Assembly: GCA_037127255.1 (NCBI GenBank)
Contig: JBANSL010000013.1
Span: forward strand, 25,577,688 to 25,641,687
DNA from: Persicaria tinctoria
Lineage: Eukaryota; Streptophyta; Magnoliopsida; Caryophyllales; Polygonaceae
DNA length: 64,000 nt
Direction of reading: 5' to 3'
Shown here: piece after piece, positions 35,721 through 47,171 of the stretch
Numbering within the stretch: the stretch's first letter is position 1
Layout: every line of letters starts with the position of its first letter
Made by a program: the position numbers and the translations under genes
Notes under the pieces: model-generated
Database searches by the model: none
Seen by the model: only the letters and a program-made list of their open reading frames with translations
Told to the model about the DNA's origin: nothing

Positions 35721-36950
35721 CACTAAGTTGAATTACCCAGAATGGAAGATGAAATTACATAAACAAAAAGCCATTGAAACCAACTTTATGAACCAAGAGG
35801 TCATGAGCAACGACGAGTCTGAAAAAAATTCAGATGAAGAACATGTGTATCAACAAATGGGATTAATTAACCTAAAAGATATGGAAAACATTCCCATATC
35901 TAGAGTCCAAAAAAGGTTAAATGAAACTTTAAGACAAAGAAGGCTGAGGGAGAATGAACTTGTAGAACAAAATGAAGCTAGAAGACATTACAGGCGATAT
36001 GAACATGGTTCTACCAAAAATTACAGACCTAGGTTAAAGCCTAAAGAATTTCTGGAAAAGAAGGAAAGATTTGGAGTAAGCATCATGTCAAACCATAGAC
36101 CAAATCAAAGAGAAATTAATCTAGAACCCATAAGTGAAACAGGTTATAAATTAAACCTAGATGGTGTAAGGAATAGGCGTGAAATCATAGAGTTCTGGAA
36201 GAAAAGTATGATAAGTGTATTAAACATGAATGTAGGATGGAACTCTTCTCAATTCCTTAATTACATAGAACATAGTTTCTATGGATGTATTGCCGACTGG
36301 TATGGAGCTATTGGTGAGGAACCAAAACAAGAGCTTAGGAATTTGGCAAGCCCAGTAACGATGTTCACGTTAATATATGATTTAATAGAAGACGAATTCA
36401 TTGGAGAAAAAGAAGATGAAGATAAGGAAGCTTTAAAATGACAAAGAACCTTAACTGTAACATGAAATATGTTGATAATTACGTACATAACAGAATTCGA
36501 GAAGTATTTTTATAAGATAGGAGAAAACAGCACTAATCTACAAATTTCTTTGATAAACTTCCTGCCCCAATTAATGAACAAATAAGTGAAGAGTATCGAG
36601 AGTTAATTAAAAATGGAGATAAAGATACTCTTGGTAATAGAATTTCCTATGTTAGGGAATGGGTCGAGAAAAAATGTCGAGACGTAAGAAGCACCCAAAG
36701 AATGAAAAAACAATTCTTAACATGTTGGGAGACGCCAACAGAATGGGGATGTAATAATAGAGATTACCAGGGAAAAAAAACCATAAGAGAAAAAGTTTCA
36801 ATAAACAAAGAGGTGAAAAATATTATAATTGAAGTATTATAAAAAATCATTCTCTAAAAACAGAAGGTTTTTCCAAAAAGCCTCATTCTGTCCTGAGAAA
36901 AAGAAAAACTGCAAGTGTTGGGCATGCGGAGAATCCGATCATTATGCTAA
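35683..36950 (+). pseudogene. caulimovirid coat-protein-like ORF, left part
   Basis: Starts with ATG at 35683. An acidic and Arg-rich N-terminus leads to a capsid-like block (about 36180-36300: WKKSMISVLNMNVGW and YIEHSFYGCIADWYG). A stop at 36439 replaces a codon where Trp would fit, and frameshifts follow. At about 36910-36950 the first three ligands of a CCHC zinc knuckle (Cys, Cys, His) are seen; there the CACTA element interrupts the gene. The missing last Cys codon is found just right of the CACTA element. Confidence 0.65.
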
Positions 36951-37589
36951 CACTACAAAAAAAAATTGTATTAGAAACGGCTCAAAACCGTCGCAAAAAA
37001 TAGGTTTTCCGTCGTAAAAAACTATTAGCTACGGCTATGCGACGACAAATTGGGGGTCGCTAGCCCTAGGGTAGCAAATAGTGGTAGCGACGGAAGATTG
37101 TCGTGGTCATAAGGTCGCAGAGTTTGCAACTGCATTTTGCAACCCTAGATGCCGTCGCAAATAATATGCCTTTCCCACAAAAAAATATGCCATTTTGTGA
37201 CCCCATGTGTCGTGGCAAATTATTCCTGCCATTTTTATTCATGTGCCAAATATTTTTTTGCGACGGTATACGCCATGGCAAAAGAGCAATAATTCAGTTT
37301 TTGCTATAATTTGCCCCTATAGCACCTGTCTGGTTTCACTTGCTAGATCAGTGTAACAACATTCAAAAACCAAAATGAATACCAAGTCGAATCGACTATC
37401 GTTACATTACGATACAATATACAAAGGTCCATAATCCACACTGCATTCAACCTATTATCATCAGCTTACATACACCAAAAATATCAAGTAATCCTCAAGT
37501 TCACTAGGAACATAAGAGTATGTAATATACTTATGATGTTTCGGATGACCAAAAGCATATACTACCAAGCTTAAGCTCCTTACTAGTCC

Positions 37590-37700
37590 AGCTGTTCAGG
37601 TGAATCTTCTTGACCAATTTCCTTGTTAGCTTCCTCATCCCATAGTAACAGTGCTACATCTCCAATTAAGTCCTTGCAATAAACACTTGACCTATCCTAC
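37590..37700 (-). pseudogene. unidentified captured exon in the CACTA element
   Basis: On the minus strand an acceptor-like TTATATGTAG is followed by an open stretch containing KDLIGDVALLLWDEEANKE and GQEDSPEQLD, then a stop. It resembles a 3'-terminal exon. I do not recognise the protein; it does not look like the transportin C-terminus. Confidence 0.4.
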
Positions 37701-38060
37701 ATATAATAGAAACTCAATCAAAGAATAAATACAAATTCGAGTACAAGCCATAAACAAGTACAAATGCCATATGATTAATAGGATGGAATAGGACATAATG
37801 CCATATGTATAATTTATAAACCATGGTTTACAAGTGGTGAAGGTTTGCAACCAAACATTTGAAGTTATGGCACCAATATATATATATATAACAAATTTTC
37901 TATGTAATTAATGGCAAAGACAGTGATAAGAATGGCAAAGCCAATCATCAATCCACTATTCAATTAACATTTATCTAATTGACTTCAAATAAACTCCATT
38001 GTCATTTTGACATTTTCACAAAATTGCAAAAATGACTCCGACTATGAATGGAAGAGATAC

Positions 38061-38700
38061 CTGGGCTATAGAAGTATAACACTTCAACAACGAAAATATA
38101 TCTTTATCTGAATCAGAAAGTTGCTGCCACTTGGCAATGAAGGGGGGCATGAGGATTTCCATGTATGCAGGCTGCAAAGAACAACAATTGAACTAATTAT
38201 TTATGCCTCAATGTATAATGTATTATATACATATATATAGCATCATAGATCATCACCTTATTAAATTCTGCACCAACAACATCTGCTAAAGTACCAATAG
38301 CATCATAGATAATTCTCAGATTCTTCCTCTACACAAAGTATTAACAAAAAGTGCAAGGAGAAGTTTATTAGTGCATAAAAAAAAACTCAGTCGTCAAATA
38401 TTATCATAAATATCCCGAGAGCACATTGAGAACAAAAAATATGCTTAAAATATACCTAAGATTTGCCTAATGCACACATTAAATGCTGCAAAATAATTTC
38501 CAATCTCGATGCTAATTCTTCAGCAACGTCTTGAAATTTTCAAGTTATATATTAAAATCTCAAAAAATTCTAAAATTTATAATGGCATATTAAAATTATG
38601 GGTGGGCACCTCTTCCATTGTCGCAAATGCTGAACATGTAGTTCTTGCACAAGCTTGTTAGAGTTCAGTATTCTTCGTAAAACACCCAACAAACCTTCTC
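38061..38700 (-). pseudogene. TRN1: transportin-1 (karyopherin beta-2) gene fragment captured by CACTA
   Basis: Four consecutive exon-like blocks run on the minus strand: 38608-38700 (ending in CSAFATMEE), about 38465-38531 (EELASRLEIILQHLMCALG), 38257-38328 (NLRIIYDAIGTLADVVG) and 38061-38171 ([19 protein letters not shown]). These match successive HEAT-repeat segments of plant transportin-1, the nuclear import receptor for M9/PY-NLS cargo. The last two exons keep clean AG acceptors and GT donors (24 and 37 codons). The second is damaged: a TAG falls where the family has a Gln-like codon before the splice site. Introns are retained, so capture was at DNA level. Only the middle of the gene is present. 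Confidence 0.85.
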
Positions 38701-40168
38701 AAACTGTTCATTTCTTTTTTGATGGACAATACCCTGAAAAAATGAGTATGAGCACAGTGAACTAAATAATATCTACACACTCATGATCACCCAACACATT
38801 AATTTTTTAATGTTCTGAGTGGTGAATTGACATAAAAGGAAAAAAAAATATGTTTTTAATATTCAAATGAATCAGGATTTGGAACGAAGTGATAATTTTA
38901 GCTATTCATTTATTTACAATTAAGTAACCTATTAAATTATTTAAATCTATACCTACAAAACCTGACCTACTTGATTTGATTATATCAAGCTCCTTGATCA
39001 AAGTACACAATATAGCGTATTATTGCAACTTGACAATAGTAATAAGATCAAGGTCATTAAATGGAAAAATGATTCTTTTCCCAACCTGAATTTAGACTGG
39101 TCGATTTGTAATCCCAAAGCTTGCAAGTTGAAATTTAAAGCTTGTACCACACGAGAAGGGAGTAAAATTGGGGAGCAAGCTGCCAAATGTCAACAAATAC
39201 AGTAAAATTATGACTTTATGGACAACATAAAAGAAAAGAAATATCTTAATGCTTTCTTTTTATAGTAAAAATCAAATCAGTTTAAACTAAATAAACTTAA
39301 CTTCAATTAAACTTGTTGATAAAAAAAAGTCCATTAGTTATAACTATTATACTTTTAATCAGCAAGTTTGAAGGAGGAAACCTTGACGATGTCATAGATA
39401 ACCAACCAACTAACATTAAATGTTTCCAACGGGAATGGCCTGCTCAAACTGAAATCTTAAAGTTTACATAAGTGCATGTTTGTATGCAGTCTTTATTTCT
39501 AAAATATCATCATTAATCATTATCTTTAATCATTAATTATAATGAAATGAACAACAACAAGAATGTTTACAATCAACAACTAAAAGAATATAGATCATAT
39601 ATTAAAATAATCAAGCAATAACCAGAAGAATATTAGGTTTATGGTTTGATTTCTACAATGATATATAATGAATGCTTAAAAAGTATAATAAAAAGTGTAA
39701 CTAGCAAGTGAGATAACTATAAGAGTACATAAATCGTAAGTGGCAAAACCAAAACTACCGGATGAAAATCAAATAAATAGCATGGAGAATAAAAAATAAA
39801 ATCGAAACCCAAATAACCTAGAATGGGGCAGGTTGTTAATTGACATGTTGCTCCACATCAAAGTGAAACCCTAACGCAACCAAATCAGATAAAACCCTAA
39901 AATCTAAACTCACAACAACAACAAAATTTAGTAAACTCATTCAAATAAATAGTAATAGGAATGCTTTTGAGCCACATACCTCATTCAGATTTGAGGATCG
40001 ATAGAGGGGAAAGGGGTTCTGTTCGTCCCCAAGGATGCTAGATCTGAGGATTTGTAATCGACTCTAGGCTTCGACGTTGACGGAAGCGAAGCCGAGGTGA
40101 TGGAGTATGGCGAGTGAGGGAGGTTCAGTGTCGAAAATTATTGTCAGTGAGAGGGAGAGCTCGACCTT

Positions 40169-40470
40169 CGAGCTTTGGATCTGGGCACCATGGCAAGGGA
40201 AGTCGTCGAAGCGCTCATGGCTCCGACCACGGCAGACAATGAGAGATCCAAAGAATGGTGAGACTTTCGAGTGGTATTGAGATGGGGAGAAGGATCTAGG
40301 CGGCTCATCGGCGTCCGAGCTTTGGATCTGGGCACCATGGGCGAGGGAAGTCGTTGGAGCGCTCCTGGCTCCTGACCATGCCAAACGAGGCGAGATCTGA
40401 AGAGAGGTGATACTTTCGAGTGGTATTGAGACGAGGAGAAGGACCTGGGTGGGGAAAGAAGAGATGTAGC
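40169..40470. repeat. 147-bp tandem duplication in the CACTA element
   Basis: CGAGCTTTGGATCTGGGCAC occurs at 40169 and again at 40316, each followed by similar sequence including TTTCGAGTGGTATTGAGA. The overlapping minus-strand frames here (40064-40595) are repeat shadows and not credible genes. Confidence 0.85.
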
Positions 40471-40878
40471 CATAGAAGCTCAGAGGGTAGACGAGATCTG
40501 ACGGAGGTGTTTGAAAGAGGAGAGCAGAGGACGAGAGGTTGGGACTTGGGGATGAGAGGGGTCTGAAAAATCAGTGGGCGGCGCTGGGTAAACAAAGGGC
40601 CCTTTTATACAGGTTCAATTAGGTTTAGATTATTTAATGAAAAAAAAGCCAATGGCTACAGCAAATGACAGCCGTGACAATTTGGCGTAGCTAACTGGGT
40701 TTTTTTGTAGTGGCTAGCAACGACGCCTCTTTGTCGTCGCTAATATTGAGGGTGTCCTCTCCAAAAACTACGGTGGGACCAATGCCATAGTAAAGCCGTC
40801 AAAAAAACCTATCATTTGCGACGGCAAATCATAGCCGTTTCTAACTTGTGGTAGCAAAAGGAATTTTTTTTTGTAGTG

Positions 40879-41412
40879 TAATGAATGCAAAAACAAGAAA
40901 AATAATAGATTAGCAGAAGCTCTAGGTAGTTTGGATTATATCGAGCTATCTGAAGATGAAGCAATAGACCTAGCCCTGAGAAATAACAAAGGGATAGTAG
41001 AAATAATAGAAGAAAATATTGAAGAAGAAATAGAATCTGAAAATGAGTCAATAGAAGGTGAAGAGATTAATGAAATGATGGAAGGAGAATCTCCTGGTGA
41101 GTTCTCTGATGAATATGAAATGACTACTTTAGCTCAACTTCAACAAGCTGAAACCTCTATTGATGAAGAACAAGTTGAAGAAATGACGAGGTCAAGGGTT
41201 GATTTCCCGATCATCGCTAAAGAACAGTTTGTTAAAAAATCATTATTCTCTAAATATGCTAAATATGTTTGCGAAGAAATGTCTGGAGATGTAACTGTCA
41301 AGAATAATGAAAATCAAGCAACTAAAGTAAACTTAATCAATTGGGCAAACATTCAAAAACATAACAAAGATAAAAAAAAATTAAATATATTTTCATTTGT
41401 GGCATTCAAGTA
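40879..41412 (+). pseudogene. caulimovirid coat-protein-like ORF, right part
   Basis: Reading resumes right after the CACTA element with the fourth (Cys) zinc-knuckle position, then a basic Lys/Asn stretch and a long acidic tail (about 40960-41110, many Glu). The frame closes at TAA 41410. The basic-then-acidic layout after a zinc knuckle is usual for caulimovirid coat-protein termini. Confidence 0.6.
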
Positions 41413-42081
41413 ATTATAACTCCATTACAAGACTATGGAAAAGATGTGCAATGCATTAATTTTGTTTGTGACATTGGGCATAAAAAGTTTAGTGATCAAT
41501 GCATCAGTGGTAAAGTCTGTAATTTGAGTCAAGGAGCAGTTTCTTGGATCTGTAGACCTAACTAGTATGTTAGTCTAGAAGATCATTATGCATCTAAGTT
41601 CTTAGCTATAAAATTGTTAACAGAAGGTATTAGTATGCATAAGAGAACTTGCCTTTTACAATTAAAGTGGAAGGTAGTTTATAAACTTGAGAATACTACA
41701 AATCCTCCACAAAAAATGCCATATAGTAGAAGCTGAGAAACACGAGGTTGGAGGTCCAAGAAAAGAAGTTGTACCTGTTAAACTAAGACCTGCTCAAATA
41801 AGACTTAAGACCATTTGGATAAACACATTTGAAAATTCGACGGGTACTAGCAGTAATAAGGTTTTAACCATAGATGAAGAAGGTAGAATCCATACGAATG
41901 CTAAACCACCAGTCAGTCTCTCTAGATGTCCAAGTTTATCTAGAAACACTAGTTTTAGATTCAATCCTAATCTTAGTATTACTCCGAGGAATCAGGGAGC
42001 TACCACTAGTAGAAAAGACAAATCATTTGTGGTAGATGAAGATATAGTAAGCATGATAGCGGCATTAAACAAGAGGTTATA
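41413..42081 (+). pseudogene. possible caulimovirid movement-protein remnant
   Basis: Fragments in two frames. Around 41560-41690 a stretch with SLEDHYASKFLAIKLLTEG and KWKVVYKLENT resembles the C-terminal half of 30K-type movement proteins. A 131-codon frame (41687-42082) with Ser/Arg-rich tail follows. A stop at 41561 and a frameshift near 41700 break it. The order coat protein, movement protein, polymerase is known from cavemo- and solendoviruses. Tentative. Confidence 0.35.
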
Positions 42082-42481
42082 AAATAAAATTATAAAAGAA
42101 CCAACCAGACATAGTATAGATCAAGGTTCTAGCCCATTTAGGGAATCAATACCATCAATTCCCCCAATAGTTCAAAAGGTTAGAGAAAATCAAGAAGGAT
42201 CATCTAGTTCTGAGTCAAAAGGAAAGCTAATAGGGTATTCCACTAAAACCATTAGTGAACCTATCTATCAAAATGATCCAAGGGCTAAAGATTTAAAAGA
42301 ATCTCTCACAGATTCTTTATTTGAAGATGAATTAGGAATGAGAATGGAAGTACTAGACCTTATACATCTCTATGAAGATAATATGAGGGTAGAGGAAAGT
42401 CTTGAACATATCAGCAAAGAGCCACTAAAGAAAAATTATAGAATTACCAATCCCAATAACATTTATATCCCAATAAGTATT

Positions 42482-44399
42482 TGCTTATAAGGGTTCAATA
42501 AATATGAATTATGTGCCTTTGTAGACAGCGGATGTTCAGTATGCTTTGGTAAACAGGCATTATTTCCTGATTTTATTTGGCAGAAGTCTCGTAGACCAAT
42601 TCAAGTTAGAATAGCTGATGATAGTATCATGGTTCATTCAGAATTAGCTTCTGATGTACCTATCATGATAGGAGGAGTCCAATGTGTAATTCCTACACTC
42701 TGGGCTACTAATCAGCCTTCACGTGATATGTTAATTGAAAATAATTTCCAAAGACTCCATGTTCCAGTAACTCAGCACCTAGACATGATGGTCTTCAACA
42801 TCAATGGAGAAGACGCTTGGGTTAAAAAGATTAAACAAGCTTATACACATCAAGCAATAGAATTTACGCGCACTAAGAGTGGTGAGGAATATATTCTTCC
42901 TACACAAAGAGAATTTGCACTCTCTATATGTGAAGTAACATTAAAAGATAAAATTCTTAAACAACAAGAAAAAATGTGTAAGGAGTTATATTCTGAAAAT
43001 CCTTTAAAATTTTGGGAAAAAGATAAGTCATTTGCTACCATAGAACTAATAGACCCAAAAGTTGTCATTAGAGTAAAATAAATGGTTTACACTTATAAGG
43101 ATCAACAAGAATTTAAAGAACAAATTGATGAACTCTTAAAGAAGGGTTTAATTCGAGAAAGTAAAAGCCATCATTCTAGTCATGACTTTATGGTTAGGAA
43201 TTATGCTGAAGAAAAAAGGGGAAATGCGAGAATGGTTATCAATTACGAAAAGCTTAATGATAATACTGTTTTTAATGGGTATTATATTCCTAATAAGACA
43301 ATTTTATTTAATAGAATACAAGGAGCCACTTGGTTCTCTAAAATGGATTGTAAAAGTGGTTATTGGCATGTAAGAATGGATGAAAAAAGTATTCCACTTA
43401 CTACATTTAGTGCTCCACAAGGACACTATGAATAGGTAGTCATGCCCTTTGGTTTGAAAAATGCACCACAGATATTTCAGAGAATAATGGACAATGTCTT
43501 TAAAGAATTTAAACATTGTTGTCTAGTTTACATTGATGATATCTTAATCTTCTCTAAAACTATAGAACAACATAAGCATGCCTTGAAAGCTATAACTTAA
43601 AAATGTATTGACCCTGGAATCATTTTAGGACAGAAAAAATGCATTTATGCTGACCCTGAAATTGAGTTCTTAGGATTAAAGATTAAAGCAGGTCAAATTG
43701 TATTACAAGAACATATCTTAGAAAAGGTAGAAAAATTCCCTGATGAAATCAAGGATAGAAAACAACTAGAACGATTTCTAGGTTGTCTTACTTATGCTTC
43801 TGATTTTATTAAAGATCTAGCCATGTTGAGAAAACCTTTACAGAGTAAATTAAAGAAAGATCAAATTTGGAGTTGGACTCACTTAGATAAAAATAGTCAA
43901 AGAGCTTAAAAGAAGATGTGAAAAACTTCCAATATTGACTTTACCTAATGAAGAGGATGAGCTAGTTCTAGAAACAGATGCTATTGATTATCATTGGGGA
44001 GCTGTTTTAAAAATAAAGAAAGATAACAAGCTTTGCAGGTATAGCAGTGGCAGCTTCAACAAATCTGAGTATAATTACACTGTCATGGAAAAGGAGATTC
44101 TTGCAATTTATTGTGGAATCCAGAAGTTTTTAATCTTCTTAGCTCCTAAACCTTTTACAATCAGAACAGACTGTAAAGGAATATTGGGTTTAATAAATAA
44201 TAATCTTGATAATATGAAAGCGCATGGGAGACTCCTGCGTTGGCAATTAGCCCTTAATCAATTAACTTTTACCATTGAACATGTGCAGGGATCGAAAAAT
44301 TCTCTAGCTGACAGCTTAATGAGAGAGTTAGCTGATGGATTAGAGAAATCAAACTCGGTGGGAAAATCCGCAGTGGGTGTTCCACCCATGGGATATTAA
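42482..44399 (+). pseudogene. caulimovirid protease, reverse transcriptase and RNase H, broken
   Basis: The aspartic protease motif AFVDSGCSVCFG is at about 42510-42545. RT has HHSSHDFMVRNYAE, ARMVINYEKLND and PFGLKNAPQIFQR. The catalytic YIDDILIFSK lies at 43529-43558. RNase H has ETDAIDYHWGAVL, YTVMEKEILAIYC and RTDCKGILGLI. Stops occur at 43079, 43433 and 43598 (and others near 43907), and a frameshift near 43910. The domain order and VRNYAE-type motif are of the badnavirus/caulimovirid kind. It encodes the enzyme that would copy pregenomic RNA; it is not functional here. Confidence 0.85.
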
Positions 44400-44544
44400 T
44401 ATCTTAGGAGAAATACGAAGATACCAAGGATGAGTTTCCCTCCAAGTTTTTATATTTCTGTTGATTTTGGAAGATTTACTGAGAATGGGTTCCGTCGTGG
44501 AGTCTTACAAGCGAGACACAGAAATCCAGAGAGAGAAAAAACCA

Positions 44545-44734
44545 TATAAGAAGAGAGAAAGAGTCTTGTAAATCAGAAAGATAAGTAGAAGTTTTTTGAA
44601 TTTGAGTAGATTGGTGTTTCCATCACTCTTAGGTTCAAAACTCTTCAATGTATCTTCTGATATGAGTGTTAAGTGTGTTTAAGTTCTAAGTTAAGAGTGC
44701 TTGTGTGTTGTAATATTTTCTAGATTCAATAAAG
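44545..44734 (+). promoter_or_regulatory. caulimovirid promoter/poly(A)-like region
   Basis: TATAAGAAGAG (from 44545) resembles the core promoter of caulimovirid pregenomic RNA, and AATAAAG (44729-44735) lies about 180 bases downstream, in the order seen in these viruses (TATA, then poly(A) signal in the terminally redundant RNA). Confidence 0.5.
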
Positions 44735-44759
44735 TTTGTTTTCAAGAAAAGGAAAGCTA

Positions 44760-45240
44760 CTTAATTGAACACTATATTCTGAATACTTTGTTTTCTTTAT
44801 TCAAATCCCTTCACCCTCTCAAAATCAAAACCAAAAGCTATAGACTACGGTCTGAGGTAGGAAACGAAACAGATATGTGCTCAATCTGAACTAAGGAAGA
44901 CCTGGTTGAAGGTTAGCCACCTCTAGAAAGTCAGAAGCTACAGGAACGCCGACGGCCCAGAGTAACTACGTTAAGGTATGGGTCAAACCTCTTTAGCTTG
45001 AAGTTTTAGTTGCAGAGCGTGGTGGGCTTAAAACCACAGAAAACTTATTATTCATAATATAGTTAGTATATTATGGTAGTTAAGTACCACTGAAAGTCAT
45101 TTATAAATCGTCGTTATTTCACTTTGATAAAATTATAAAAAGTTTGAACAATTTCTTAATTTCTATAAAGCTTGGGTAAAGTTATAATTTACTATCAGAA
45201 TTGCCCCACCTGTGAGCCCCACAATGTCAACAAATCAAAA
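44760..45240. other. pararetrovirus leader remnant or flank, no gene
   Basis: No open frame of note. It could be part of the viral leader, since the viral genome is circular and the PBS copy is at the other end. It ends at the right terminus of the outer TIR element. Confidence 0.35.
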
Positions 45241-45292
45241 CGCTCCTCACGGTTTCTAGCACAATATTGGTTTTCACCGGAGCGCGACCCTA

Positions 45293-45342
45293 TGCGTGCG
45301 TGTGCGTGCGTGTGCGTGCGTGTGCGTGTGTGTGTGTGGATA
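45293..45342. repeat. (GCGTGT)n/(GT)n microsatellite
   Basis: Repeats of TGCGTGTGCG followed by GT dinucleotides, immediately right of the outer TIR element. Confidence 0.9.
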
Positions 45343-46900
45343 GATATAGATTGTGGCTTATATAACTTTCTATAAACTATGACAACACATATTCTTTTAT
45401 TAAAATTTTCCCTAGAATCAACCACAACAGACAGGAGGTTATGCATCGGAAATGTGTGTGTTATTTGAGAACACTTCTTATATAATTGATTTGATTCAGT
45501 TGAATATGTAATTCAACTTATCTGTGTTTTTCAAAATGTATTTTTCAAGTTAAATTAAATATGATTCAATATAAAATCTACTCATTGACTCATTCTATTC
45601 ATTCTCATTTGCTAATATATTATTATCAAAATCATACTTCCTCTCATATATATCTAAAATATAATTCACGTTATTTGTATGCTTAAAAATTATTTTTTAA
45701 GTAAAACTAGATATAATTCAAGCTATAGTTTACTCATTCTATTCATCTTTGATTAATGAGAATTTGGGATTTGGAATTCAAGCCAATCATTCATATTTAA
45801 TTATATGACTTACATCGATCGATATGAATATATGATGGCTTTTAGAGTCTTGACTCTCTAGCAGTCGTATGAATTTGGCTCTTCTATGATGTAATCTTAA
45901 ATACTAAAATCAACTGAACAAGATAACCTTTATAATAATAAAAACTAAACAAGATAACCTTAATCATTCTATTCATCTCCAGTTATTAGGTAGAGCTTTC
46001 ATAAGTGTTTGTATAATTTGTATGAGGTAGTGGTCATATTGGAATTATTCAGGTCGGGTTAGGAGTTGGGTCGGGTTGGAAGCCGGGTCGGGTCAGGTTT
46101 TGTTCGATTCTGGGTCTGGTCGGGTTTGTCTGTGTTCGGGTGAATTTGAACATTGGGTCAAAATGGATTGGGGTCAAGTTCGGGATCGGGTTGTGCGTGA
46201 CACTATATTTTCGTGTTTCGATCAAGTTTGATTGCAGGTCAATTGAGTCGGATTCTCAGGTAAGGTCAAATTTTACAAGCTCTAATTACTATAAATATAG
46301 AGAATTTTTCCATTCCTCTTCTCATTTATCTATTTTGGAGAATATTGGGATAGGGAAGACGTTGAAGTATCTCAAATTTTTTCACTTTTTTTTTCTCTAA
46401 AATAAAGGTTCTATTGAAGATCTAATGAAAACCCTCAGCTGTGTTAATAAATAGAAACTAAATCCATTCGACAATAGAAAGGAATTGAACAACTTGAATT
46501 AAGATAGTAACATTCTACCAACTTGAATTGATAAAAATTAAGACTACATTGGACACTACTGTTTGCAATTTCTATTAATTCAAGTTGTTCAATTTTCAGA
46601 CAACGGAAACTAAAGACTTGAGACGGTACTTGGCTTCTTCCATAGTCTACGTTTTCAACATGATAGATTTATTTTTGCCTAGTTTCTTTTTCTGTATGGT
46701 GCATTTTAGTTAGTTGTATTGCACCTTCTTTGTTTGTTTGTATGTTTTTTATGGTCTATCGTCTGTCGACTTGTCGGTCATCGATATTCAGGTGTATCTA
46801 ATCTTGAATTCTTACTTAATTAAAAAAAGGGAAGACTCGTGGGACTTCACTTAGTTGGACTCATACTCCTATTGGACACAATAGACAAAAATTAAGGGTT
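45343..46900. other. AT-rich intergenic DNA
   Basis: No gene seen. Positions 46040-46190 hold GGGTC/GGGTT-rich sequence like the subterminal region of plant hAT elements, but I found no TIR pair. Confidence 0.45.
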
Positions 46901-46903
46901 CAT

Positions 46904-47090
46904 TGTTGAGAGAATGAAAGATGTGAAGAGACCAAAAGAGTCCCACGTTGAAAATATGAAAAATCAAGTCATAGTATATAAGCTAATGAGTTACTCCTCT
47001 TAATGTCAATTGGTTTTAGGATGGAACCCTGCTCGGCTTGTGTGCTAAGCTACCAGTGCATGGGCGCACGTGTGCACACGACCCCCAACG
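46904..47090 (+). repeat. short LTR- or TRIM-like repeat fragment
   Basis: TGTTGAGAGAATGAAAGATG, then AGAGTCCCACGTTGAAAA, TATATAAGCTAATGAG and TTGGTTTTAGGATGGAACCC form the layout of a common small plant LTR type, with a TATA-like TATATAAG. No partner LTR is found in the window; solo LTR or fragment. Confidence 0.4.
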
Positions 47091-47171
47091 ACGAGTCCCA
47101 ACGGACTTCAATATTCATTTGATTTAACGTTTGAAAGGATAAAGAGAAACAAAATAAAAGCATTCTATTTA

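Larger units (their letters stand above)
36951..40878. mobile_element. non-autonomous CACTA (CMC) DNA transposon
   Basis: Identical 17-bp TIRs CACTACAAAAAAAAATT at both ends, and a perfect 3-bp TSD TAA (36948-36950 and 40879-40881). Subterminal repeats of the type GACGGC/GCCGTCGC and GAAACGGC occur in both orientations within the outer 400 bp, as in CACTA elements. No transposase is present. The interior carries captured host gene sequence on the minus strand and a 147-bp tandem duplication. Confidence 0.95.
35227..44760 (+). mobile_element. endogenous caulimovirid pararetrovirus, decayed
   Basis: Order is PBS, a small ORF, a coat-protein-like ORF with a zinc knuckle, a possible movement-protein remnant, aspartic protease, RT and RNase H. 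There is no integrase, no LTR pair and no second PBS, which fits Caulimoviridae rather than a retrotransposon. A promoter-like TATA (44545) and AATAAA (44729) follow. Without the CACTA insertion it is about 5.6 kb, a little below a full genome. Several stops and frameshifts are present, so it is a fossil. The genus is uncertain; both badnavirus-like and cavemo/solendovirus-like features occur. Confidence 0.8.
35006..45291. mobile_element. outer TIR element split by the pararetrovirus (ends only)
   Basis: The left end (35006-about 35060: GATTGACTCGGGTGAGGACC, then TATAGTGGAAACCG) and the right end (about 45240-45291, ending TTTTCACCGGAGCGCGACCC) are inverted relatives over about 45 bp. They also match the ends of the 386-bp MITE at 53238-53623. 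The simplest reading is that a MITE of this family was the landing site of the pararetrovirus. No clear TSD can be read because the left flank is a TA microsatellite. Confidence 0.5.

Noticed and set aside
40064..40595. Overlapping 96-109 aa minus-strand frames with repeated blocks
   Set aside because: They come from the 147-bp tandem duplication inside the CACTA element and show no domain.
36900..41000. CRISPR-like or phage-like interpretation of spaced repeats in the window
   Set aside because: All spaced repeats found are microsatellites, minisatellites or transposon subterminal repeats; the genome is a plant nuclear one.
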